Source of the DNA: Streptomyces panaciradicis
GTDB lineage: Bacteria > Actinomycetota > Actinomycetes > Streptomycetales > Streptomycetaceae
Assembly (NCBI RefSeq): GCF_023516615.1
Contig: NZ_JAMGBF010000120.1
Coordinates: 1 to 58,947 of the forward strand
Direction of reading: 5' to 3'
DNA: 58,947 nucleotides
The stretch's first letter is position 1; each line of letters opens with the position of its first letter. Below the pieces are notes generated by a model that was given only the letters and a program-made list of their open reading frames with translations, ran no database searches and had not been told where the DNA came from. Positions 1 through 7,337 of the stretch are shown here, piece by piece. The translations under genes and the position numbers were made by a program.

Positions 1-2
1 CG

Positions 3-1208
3 CCGCAAGCCCCCGGTGAGCCCCCCGCTCCGGGCGCACCCGGCATTCCGGGCGCCCCCGGCATGGCACCGCCCGCTCCCCAGCCGGCGATGCCGCCGGC
101 CCCCGGCAGCATGCCTCCGCCGGGGCAGCCCCTGCCCGGCCAGCAGCCGCCACCCCCCGGCCAGCCCATGCCCGGGCAACCCGTGCCGGGTCAGCAGCCG
201 GCGTACGGCTACCCGCAGCCTCAGCCGCAGGGGCAGCCGACGGTCGGCCCCGGCTATCAGGCTGTGCTGCGATACCGCGCGCAGGACGGTTCGGAGCAGC
301 AGCTGATCCGGCGTTCGGCGCCGGGCATGCCGCATCCGGAGTGGCAGATCTTCCACGAGCTGCGCGGTATGAACGTGCCGCCGGACCAGGTGCTGGAGCT
401 GCACACCGAGTTGGAGTCGTGCGAGCTGCCGGGCGCGTACTGCGCGCGGATGATCCGGGAGCAGTGGCCGCAGGCGCGGATCACGAGCATCGCGCCGTAC
501 GGCACGGATCATGCGAGCCGGCAGCAGGGCATGCAGCAACTGCTGGCGCATCAGGGTGAGTTGCACCAGGTGGCGGACGGGCCCGCGCGGCCGGCGCCGG
601 TGCGGGCGCCGTTGCCGCCGGTGCAGTCGTCGCCGCCGGTGCCGCCGGAGGCGATCGCGCAGGAGCTGGGCGGGGCGTTCGGGCCGGGGATCTTCCGGTT
701 CGAGCAGCAGGCCGTGTCCCGGCAGGGCGTGCCGCCGATCGTGGCGCAGTCGCTGGTGGTGGCGGGGCTGCCGATGGACATGGGCCCGTTCTTCTGGGCG
801 CAGGCCCAGCCGGGGCGGCCGGTGCCGACGCTCGCCGAACTGGCGCAGGAGCGCGGTGTGCAGCCGGCCTCGGACGCGGGCTCCTACCTCGTCATGGGCA
901 GCGACTTCGGCAAGGCGATCTGTGTGCAGTACGGCTCGGCGAACATCGTGGCCGTGCCGGTGGAGGCGGGGCCCGGTGGGGCGCCGGTGCCGCCGCAGTT
1001 CGTGAACACCGGGCTGCCCGAGTTCCAGCGCTGCCTGGCGCTGCTCGGGCGGATGTGGCGGCTGCGGTTCGGGCTGAACCAGGAGCAGGCGGGCCGCTGG
1101 ACCGTCGACTTCCAGGCGCAGCTCGCCTCGCTGGACCCGGCGGCGCTGGGATCGCCGGAGAGCTGGTGGTCGGTGCTGCTGGAGGAGATGTGGGACGGCC
1201 TGCTGTAA
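3..1208 (+). CDS. Deaminase/SUKH-like protein with Pro-rich N-terminus (5' partial)
   Basis: The reading frame is open to the left edge, so the true start lies outside the window; the first internal ATG is at 63. About 85 Pro/Gly/Gln-rich residues are followed by a globular region containing an HTE motif and then CELPGAYC. This resembles the zinc-binding His-x-Glu plus paired-Cys layout of nucleic-acid deaminases of polymorphic toxin systems, although the Cys spacing is not the usual PCxxC. The C-terminal half, ending in ESWWSVLLEEMWDGLL, looks like the SUKH-type immunity fold often joined to such deaminases in Streptomyces. No signal peptide or membrane segment is visible in the part seen. 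A strong terminator follows. The function is a family-level guess. Confidence 0.6.
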   Translation, partial: PQAPGEPPAPGAPGIPGAPGMAPPAPQPAMPPAPGSMPPPGQPLPGQQPPPPGQPMPGQPVPGQQPAYGYPQPQPQGQPTVGPGYQAVLRYRAQDGSEQQLIRRSAPGMPHPEWQIFHELRGMNVPPDQVLELHTELESCELPGAYCARMIREQWPQARITSIAPYGTDHASRQQGMQQLLAHQGELHQVADGPARPAPVRAPLPPVQSSPPVPPEAIAQELGGAFGPGIFRFEQQAVSRQGVPPIVAQSLVVAGLPMDMGPFFWAQAQPGRPVPTLAELAQERGVQPASDAGSYLVMGSDFGKAICVQYGSANIVAVPVEAGPGGAPVPPQFVNTGLPEFQRCLALLGRMWRLRFGLNQEQAGRWTVDFQAQLASLDPAALGSPESWWSVLLEEMWDGLL

Positions 1209-1240
1209 CACCCTGTTGAGCCCGCGTGAGCGGACTCTCG

Positions 1241-1278
1241 GGCCGGGCCCGGTCGTTGTGACCGGGCCCGGCCTTTTT
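1241..1278 (+). terminator. Rho-independent terminator
   Basis: A perfect 14-bp stem (1241-1254 with 1260-1273) and 5-nt loop are followed by five T residues. It sits 33 bp after the stop of the deaminase-like gene. Confidence 0.9.
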
Positions 1279-1439
1279 GCGTCCCCGCAGGCACGCCGAC
1301 TGCGCGGTCATGCGCGTACGTGTCCGCACCTGACCGTGACCCTTGCGCGGAGTGTCGCGTTATGAACACTTCCGTCCTATACCTCAAGATGTGCGCGCAA
1401 TCATCTTTTCGTGTCCGTTCGGCGCAGAGGGGTTCCAGG

Positions 1440-2327
1440 ATGAGCAGCGCATCGGTCTCGCCCCACGGCTTCGGGGTCGTACGGGGGCGCGGTTACCGGC
1501 CCGATCAGGTCGACGCCTACGCCGCCGCCCTCTCCCGCGACCGGGATGCCGCCTGGGAGCGGGCCGCCCGTCTCACCGTGCTCGCCCGGGAGATGGAGGA
1601 GGAGGCGGCGCGGTTGCGGGAGGCGGTGGCGCGGCTCGCGCCGCAGACCTACGAGTCGCTCGGGGAGGGCGCGCGGCACCTGTTCGAGCTCGCTCGGCAG
1701 GAGGCGGCCGCCGTGCGGGAAGGCGCACGTCAGGAGGCGCAGCGCCGTGCGGAAGAGGCGCAGGAGTGCGCGGACGGCGTGCGGGACGCGGCGCAGGCGC
1801 ACGCCGACGCCGTGCGCGCCGAGGCCGACGAACGCGCCCGTCAGTGCCTGATCGCCGCCCGCGCCGAGGCCGACGAGATCCGTGTCTCCGCCCGGCGTGA
1901 AGTGAAGCAGAGGCGTGGTAAGGCTCTGGGCGCGCTCCGGGACGTGCGCCGCCGCACCTCGGAACAGCTCGCCGAGCAGGCCGAGGAGCTCGCCGAGCGC
2001 TGGGAGGAGGTGGAGCGGGCGGAGGCCGAGCGGGTGGCCGCGGCGGCGGCGCGGGAGGCCGAACGGGTGGCGCTGGCGGAGGAGACGCTGTCGGAGGCGA
2101 AGCGGGCGTTCGGGGAGGCGGAGGAGGCCGGCCGCCGCTGCCAGGAGGAGGCACGCGCGCGTGCCGCGGAGATCCTCGCGGACGCGCGGCTGCGGGAGGA
2201 ACGGATCGCCCGGGAGACCGAGCGGGTGCTGCGCGAGCACGGGGAGCGGTGGGACGACGTGCAGGCGCAGATGGACTACGTACGAAGCAGTCTCACGGCG
2301 TTGACGGGGTCGACGCAGGGGGAGTGA
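1440..2327 (+). CDS. Coiled-coil 'cellulose-binding' family cytoplasmic protein
   Basis: The product is 295 residues and almost entirely charged coiled coil (Ala/Glu/Arg-rich heptads from about residue 40 to 270). The N-terminal GFGVVRGRGYRPDQVDAY resembles the membrane-curvature head of DivIVA/Wag31 proteins. Streptomyces homologues are often labelled cellulose-binding protein and are related to the Scy/FilP/DivIVA cytoskeletal group; a scaffold role is inference. ATG 1440 was chosen because GAGGGG lies just upstream and the family begins near here. An upstream start at 1320 would add a 40-residue tail of odd composition. No TM segments. A 21-bp hairpin separates it from the convergent symporter gene. 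Confidence 0.75.
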   Translation: MSSASVSPHGFGVVRGRGYRPDQVDAYAAALSRDRDAAWERAARLTVLAREMEEEAARLREAVARLAPQTYESLGEGARHLFELARQEAAAVREGARQEAQRRAEEAQECADGVRDAAQAHADAVRAEADERARQCLIAARAEADEIRVSARREVKQRRGKALGALRDVRRRTSEQLAEQAEELAERWEEVERAEAERVAAAAAREAERVALAEETLSEAKRAFGEAEEAGRRCQEEARARAAEILADARLREERIARETERVLREHGERWDDVQAQMDYVRSSLTALTGSTQGE

Positions 2328-2330
2328 CAG

Positions 2331-2374
2331 CGCGCCGGGGGGGCGGCCACCGTGGTGGCCGCCCCCCCGGCGCG
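2331..2374. terminator. Bidirectional terminator hairpin
   Basis: A perfect 21-bp stem (2331-2351 with 2354-2374) with a 2-nt apex lies exactly between convergent genes and could serve both. There is no long T tract, as is usual in Streptomyces. Confidence 0.85.
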
Positions 2375-2395
2375 AGTTCGCGGGGTGGGCGTGCT

Positions 2396-4009
2396 TCAGG
2401 CGCCCCTGCGTACCGCCCCCGCCAGGATCCACCCTTCCACCGCCTCGTACTCGTGCCGCTCTTCCTCCGCGGTGCGCCGGCCGGACAGGACCGTTCCGAG
2501 CCAGCCGAAGGCGAAGCCGAGGGGGATGGTGAGCACGCCCGTCGTCGTGAAGTGGAACCAGTTGAAGTCGGCCTCGGGGAAGGCGGAGACGGGGGAGCCG
2601 GAGACGAGGTTCGTGCCCGGCATCACCACGAGCACGGCCAGGGTGCCGCCGATGAGGGTGCTGAGCAGGCCCGTCCGGGTGAAGCGGCGCCAGAAGAGGC
2701 TGTAGAGCAGGGCCGGGGCGATGGCGGAGGCGCCCAGGCAGAAGGACAGCGTCACCAGGGGCTGCAGGCTGCGGTGCTGGACCAGGGTGGCCAGCAGGAT
2801 CGCCGGTACGCCCACCGCGAGCGCCGAGGCCCGGGCCAGCGCCATCTCGCGGCGGGCCGACAGCTTGCGCATGTGCGTGGCGAAGACGTCGTGGGCGAGG
2901 GAGTTGGCGCAGGCGAGGATCATGCCGGCGACGGACGCGAGCAGGGTCAGGAAGATCGCCGTGGTGACCGTCGTGAACAGGAACGTTTCCGCTGTGGAGA
3001 CGTCGGGGCCGAACGCGGCCCGGGAACCGAGCAGGTAGGCCGTGTTGCCCTGCGGGTCGGCCTGGGCGATGACCGAACGTCCGATCAGCGCCGTGGCGCC
3101 GAAGCCGACGACCGTCATGATCAGGACGAACACGACGACGGACGACACCGCCCAGGACATCGACCGGCGCACCTGGCGGGCGCTGTTGGCGGTGTACATG
3201 CGCATCGTGACGTGCGGGAGGCAGGCGCCGCCGATGACGACGGTGAGTTCCGAGGTGATCATGTCCAGGCGGGGGTTGGGGCTGCCCGCGAACTGCACGC
3301 CGGAGTGCAGGAACCGGGAGCCGACCCCGCTCTGCGCGGCGGCGGCGTGGAAGAGGGCGCCGGGGTCCCAGTCGAAGCGGCTCAGCACCAGCAGGGCGAC
3401 CACGGCTCCCGAGCCGAGCAGCATGACCATCTTCAGGATCTGGATGAGGGCCGTGCCCTTCATGCCGCCGATCGCCGCGTAACTGATCATGAGGGCGCCG
3501 AGCCCGATGATGCAGCCCGTCTTCAGCGCGTCGCCGGAGAAGCCGAGGATGAAGGCCAGCAGCTGCCCGGTGCCGGCGAGCTGGACCAGCATCAGCGGCA
3601 GCAGCGCGGCGATGGTCACCACGCACGCGGTGATGCGCACCGCGCGTCCGGGCATCCGCCGGGTCAGGGCGTCGCCCATGGTGAACCGGCCCGCGTTGCG
3701 CAGGGGTTCGGCCAGCAGGAACATCAGCAGCATCAGGGACAGGGCGGTGCTGAGGGCCAGCACGATGCCGTCGTAGCCGCACAGGGCGATCACCCCGCCG
3801 GTGCCCAGGACGCTCGCCGCGGAGATGTAGTCGCCCGCGATCGCCAGGCCGTTGCGCATGGGGGAGAGGGAGCCGTAGCCGGTGTAGAACTCGTCGAGGT
3901 CGTCCCGGTCGGGGCCGGTCATCACGCACAGCAGCAGCGTGATGGTGGCGATGGCGGAGAACGCGACGAGGGACATCGCCTGCGCGTTGCCGCTGAAGCC
4001 GTTGGTCAT
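2396..4009 (-). CDS. Cation:acetate-type symporter (sodium:solute symporter family)
   Basis: The 537-residue membrane protein has about 13 hydrophobic segments and SSF-family signatures: DEFYTGYGSLSPMRNGLAIAG near the N-terminus, then DYISAASVLG, and GGMKGTALIQILKM in the middle. Proteins of this ActP/MctC type import acetate, propionate or pyruvate with Na+ or H+. The start ATG at 4009 overlaps the stop of the upstream DUF485 gene as ATGA, implying translational coupling. The open frame continues upstream of the ATG, but that part overlaps the DUF485 gene in another frame. The substrate is inferred from the family and the DUF485 pairing. Confidence 0.88.
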   Translation of the reverse strand: MTNGFSGNAQAMSLVAFSAIATITLLLCVMTGPDRDDLDEFYTGYGSLSPMRNGLAIAGDYISAASVLGTGGVIALCGYDGIVLALSTALSLMLLMFLLAEPLRNAGRFTMGDALTRRMPGRAVRITACVVTIAALLPLMLVQLAGTGQLLAFILGFSGDALKTGCIIGLGALMISYAAIGGMKGTALIQILKMVMLLGSGAVVALLVLSRFDWDPGALFHAAAAQSGVGSRFLHSGVQFAGSPNPRLDMITSELTVVIGGACLPHVTMRMYTANSARQVRRSMSWAVSSVVVFVLIMTVVGFGATALIGRSVIAQADPQGNTAYLLGSRAAFGPDVSTAETFLFTTVTTAIFLTLLASVAGMILACANSLAHDVFATHMRKLSARREMALARASALAVGVPAILLATLVQHRSLQPLVTLSFCLGASAIAPALLYSLFWRRFTRTGLLSTLIGGTLAVLVVMPGTNLVSGSPVSAFPEADFNWFHFTTTGVLTIPLGFAFGWLGTVLSGRRTAEEERHEYEAVEGWILAGAVRRGA

Positions 4010-4422
4010 CGCCGGGCCTCCCGCCTGGCGTCCAGTGCGGCCTGCTTGCGGATGCGGTCCGCGATCGGGTCGACGCGACGGCGGGCCGTGCGCTCGTACA
4101 GCGCGATCGCCACCCAGGTGATGGGGATCTGCAGGACGGCGAGCAGCAGTCCGGCGGGCAGTCCGTCCACGACGCCGGTGGTCATCACCGACGGGGCGAA
4201 GGCGGACAGTGCCAGGAAGAGGACGAAGTAGCCGAACGCGGTGAGCGCGGCGGTACGGCGCTGCCAGCGGTAGGCGCTGCGCAGCTCGCGCAGGTCGCTG
4301 TGGTGACCGAGGGGCTGGTGGGGCGGACGGGGCGGGGCGAAGCGCTCCGGCGGGGCGCTGTGCGGCTGCCACGGGTAGGTGGCGTCGTACGCAGGGGATG
4401 GGCCGTAGGGCTCATGGGACAT
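4006..4422 (-). CDS. DUF485 membrane protein, symporter partner
   Basis: The 138-residue product has a Pro/His-rich N-terminal 45 residues, then two hydrophobic helices (about 60-80 and 90-110) and a basic tail rich in Arg. This is the DUF485 (YjcH) family, whose genes almost always precede an acetate permease gene, as here. The ATG at 4422 is preceded by AGGGATG-type purines (caaggagcacaggg on the minus strand). Its stop overlaps the symporter start. It is presumably an accessory or small subunit for the permease; its biochemical role is not established. Confidence 0.85.
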   Translation of the reverse strand: MSHEPYGPSPAYDATYPWQPHSAPPERFAPPRPPHQPLGHHSDLRELRSAYRWQRRTAALTAFGYFVLFLALSAFAPSVMTTGVVDGLPAGLLLAVLQIPITWVAIALYERTARRRVDPIADRIRKQAALDARREARR

Positions 4423-4630
4423 CCCTGTGCTCCTTGCGTGGCTCGGGTCCCGTACGGGACCGCAGGGAGGTGGGGGGCGGGCGAGCCACGCACGTTACTC
4501 GCCAGTTCGAGGGTGCGCGAGGGTTTCCACAAACTGGCTGGTCGGTACGCGCTTACTACGCTGAGCTGCGGTGTTACCCGCGTTAACCCATCGATCGGGT
4601 GGATGACCGGGCGGAGATCGCCCCCTGCCG

Positions 4631-6160
4631 TCAGTCCTTGAGCACCGGAAAACGCCGCGGCGCCACGAGCAGCAGCACCAGGAAGGCGAGCGCCGCCGCG
4701 CACCCGGCGCCGACGTACACCGCGTGCACCGCGTCCGCGATGGCGCGCCGGGTCGCCTCGGGCACGCCGTCGCCGTCCAGCCCCCGCGTCACCGCGTCCA
4801 GGTCGCCGGCGCCGCCCAGGCGGGAGGCCAGCACCCCGTTGGCCACCGCGCCGAACACGGACGCGCCGACCGTCTGGCCGGTCTGGCGGCAGAAGAGCAC
4901 CGACGCCGTCGTCGTCCCGCGCTCCGCCCAGCCCACCGTCGACTGCACCCCGACGATCAGCGGGAGCTGGAACAGCCCCAGCGCCGCCCCCAGCAGCAGC
5001 ATCAGCAGCGCGGGCTGCCAGGCGGCGCCCGGATACGGCAGGAACGGGAACGCGAACAGGATCAGCGTCGCCGTACCGATGCCCAGCAACGCCGTGTTCC
5101 GGAAGCCGATCCTGCGGTACACGTGCTGGCTGAGCGCCGCCGACACCGGCCAGCTCAACGTCCATACGGACAGCACGAATCCGGCCGCCACGGGTGCCAG
5201 GCCCAGCACCGACTGCGCGTACGTCGGCAGGAACACGCTCGGCGCCACCATCAGCAGCCCCAGCGCGCCCAGCGCCAGATTGACCGCGGCGATCGTCCGG
5301 CGCCGCCACACCCACCCCGGGATGATCGGCTCGGCCGCCCCGCGTTCGACCACGACCACGACACCGGCCAGCGCCAGTCCCGCGCCGAACAGGGCCACGG
5401 ACGGCGCCGACAGCCACGGCCAGGCCACCCCGCCCTGCACCAGGGCCGTCAGCAGCACACCGCCGCAGGCGAAGACCGCGCACGCGCCCGCCCAGTCGAT
5501 CCGCGGACGTCCGGCCGACTCCCGCTGCGGCTCGTGGAGATGGCGGACGATCAGCCACAACGCCACCGCCCCGATGGGCAGGTTGACGAGGAAGATCCAG
5601 CGCCAGTCGGCGTACGCCGCCAGGACCCCGCCCAGGCCCGGGCCGGCCACCGCGGACACCGCCCACACCGTCGACAGCTTGGCCTGGATCTTCGGGCGCT
5701 CCTTGAGCGGGTACAGGTCCGCCGCCAGCGTCTGGACCGTGCCCTGCAGGGCCCCGCCGCCCAGGCCCTGGACGATGCGGAAGGCGATCAGCGCTCCCAT
5801 GTTCCAGGCCCCCGCGCACAGCAGCGAGCCGAGCAGGAACACCGCCGCGCCCGCCACCAGCACCGGCTTGCGGCCGAAGGTGTCGGAGAGCTTGCCGTAC
5901 ACCGGGAGCGTGACGGTGACGGCGAGCAGATAGCCGGAGAAGAGCCAGGAGAAGTACGAGAAGCCGCCGAGGTCGCCGACGATCTGCGGCACGGCCGTGG
6001 AGACGACGGTGGCGTCGAGGGCGGCCAGGGCCATCGTGAGCATCAGCGCGGCGACCACGGCGCCTCTGCGTCCGGTGGACGCCGGTGGCCGCTCCCGCGC
6101 CACCTCGGCCCGTATGCCGGTCTCCCCCTGGTCCACGGGATTCCTTCCCCTTGCATCCAT
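4631..6160 (-). CDS. MFS multidrug exporter (DHA2-like, 14 TMS)
   Basis: The product is about 509 residues with roughly 14 hydrophobic segments. The motif ALDATVVSTAVPQIVGDL in TM1 and the loop GKLSDTFGRKPV between TM2 and TM3 identify a major facilitator drug:H+ antiporter of the DHA2 group. A second signature, GPGLGGVLAAYADWRWIFLVN, matches motif C and the following loop. It probably exports a drug or metabolite; the substrate cannot be read from sequence. The start is uncertain: ATG 6160 is used here, and a GTG at 6193 in the same frame would add 11 residues. No adjacent TetR-type regulator is present. Confidence 0.85.
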   Translation of the reverse strand: MDARGRNPVDQGETGIRAEVARERPPASTGRRGAVVAALMLTMALAALDATVVSTAVPQIVGDLGGFSYFSWLFSGYLLAVTVTLPVYGKLSDTFGRKPVLVAGAAVFLLGSLLCAGAWNMGALIAFRIVQGLGGGALQGTVQTLAADLYPLKERPKIQAKLSTVWAVSAVAGPGLGGVLAAYADWRWIFLVNLPIGAVALWLIVRHLHEPQRESAGRPRIDWAGACAVFACGGVLLTALVQGGVAWPWLSAPSVALFGAGLALAGVVVVVERGAAEPIIPGWVWRRRTIAAVNLALGALGLLMVAPSVFLPTYAQSVLGLAPVAAGFVLSVWTLSWPVSAALSQHVYRRIGFRNTALLGIGTATLILFAFPFLPYPGAAWQPALLMLLLGAALGLFQLPLIVGVQSTVGWAERGTTTASVLFCRQTGQTVGASVFGAVANGVLASRLGGAGDLDAVTRGLDGDGVPEATRRAIADAVHAVYVGAGCAAALAFLVLLLVAPRRFPVLKD

Positions 6161-6548
6161 CCGCCGCGGGACAGCTTCCCACTTGAGCCTCACGTAGCGG
6201 CAGGGTGCAGGCTCGGTGGGCCGGTGGGTGGAGCGAACCCCGAGGCGGTCTCCACCCGTCGGTGGACTGCCCCTAAGGGTTCCTCCGTACTACGGCTCGG
6301 GGAGGGTTCGTCCCACTGGAGGACGAGAAGGCCGGGGGGCCGTCCTTAACCTGGCTTTACGCCGCTGGGGGGCGGTTGACCGAACCGGCGGGGGTGGGGT
6401 TTTCCCCCGTACAAGAGGGTGCCGGGCACCAGCGCGCCGGACCCCTCCGCGGGACCAGACTCATCGTCGAAGCAGTTCGGGACACACACCGGCTCGCACC
6501 GCACAGGGGCCGGGCGACTCATTCAATGACCGACATAGGAGATACGCC
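6161..6548. other. Divergent intergenic region without a recognised gene
   Basis: This 388-bp gap separates the divergent MFS exporter and ABC operon. It contains a TTGACC at 6376 and a GC stem cggggg/cccccg around 6389-6410, but no well-spaced -35/-10 pair that I trust. No convincing small ORF is seen. Confidence 0.4.
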
Positions 6549-7337
6549 ATGACATCGGCCGTGACCATTCCCAGGCACGGGGGCACTGGAGGGCGTACGG
6601 CCGTTGCCGCGCGAGCGCGGCAGGTCGTCAAGGCGTACGGGACCGGCGAGACCCGTGTCGTCGCCCTCGACCACGTCGACGTGGACATCGCCCGCGGGCA
6701 GTTCACCGCGATCATGGGGCCCTCGGGCTCCGGCAAGTCCACGCTGATGCACTGCCTCGCCGGGCTCGACACCGTGACCTCCGGGCAGATCTATCTGGAC
6801 GAGACCGAGATCACCGGCCTGAAGGACAAGAAGCTCACCCGGCTGCGGCGCGACCGGATCGGGTTCATCTTCCAGGCGTTCAACCTGCTGCCCACGCTGA
6901 ACGCGATCGAGAACATCACGCTGCCCATGGACATCGCCGGCCGCAAGCCGGACCAGCAGTGGCTCTCGCGCGTGGTGGACACCGTCGGCCTGTCCGACCG
7001 GCTCAAGCACCGGCCCACCCAGCTCTCCGGCGGCCAGCAGCAGCGCGTCGCCGTCGCCCGGGCGCTGGCCGCCCGCCCCGAGATCATCTTCGGGGACGAG
7101 CCGACCGGAAACCTCGACTCGCGCGCGGGTGCCGAGGTCCTCGGCTTCCTGCGCCGCTCCGTCGACGAGCTCGGGCAGACCATCGTGATGGTCACGCACG
7201 ACCCGGTGGCGGCGTCGTACGCGGACCGGGTGCTGTACCTCGCCGACGGCCGGATCGTCGACGAGATGCACCGGCCGACCGCCGAGGCCGTCCTGGACCG
7301 CATGAAGGACTTCGACGCCCGGGGACGTACGTCATGA
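6549..7337 (+). CDS. ABC transporter ATP-binding protein (MacB/LolD type)
   Basis: The 262-residue ATPase has Walker A GPSGSGKST, signature LSGGQQQRVAVARAL, Walker B IIFGDEPTGNLDS and an H-loop MVTHDP. This is the lipoprotein/antimicrobial-peptide type of ATPase that works with FtsX-like permeases. ATG 6549 follows an AGGAG at a good distance. The longer open frame upstream has no family similarity. The stop overlaps the permease start (ATGA at 7334), so the two are one operon. Its closest relative in this window is the ATPase at 37639-38412. Substrate unknown. Confidence 0.93.
   Translation: MTSAVTIPRHGGTGGRTAVAARARQVVKAYGTGETRVVALDHVDVDIARGQFTAIMGPSGSGKSTLMHCLAGLDTVTSGQIYLDETEITGLKDKKLTRLRRDRIGFIFQAFNLLPTLNAIENITLPMDIAGRKPDQQWLSRVVDTVGLSDRLKHRPTQLSGGQQQRVAVARALAARPEIIFGDEPTGNLDSRAGAEVLGFLRRSVDELGQTIVMVTHDPVAASYADRVLYLADGRIVDEMHRPTAEAVLDRMKDFDARGRTS

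Noticed and set aside
1401..3929. 842-codon open frame on the minus strand
   Set aside because: It runs antisense through the coiled-coil gene and across part of the symporter gene in the wrong frame, with Arg/Pro/His-rich shadow composition and no domains.
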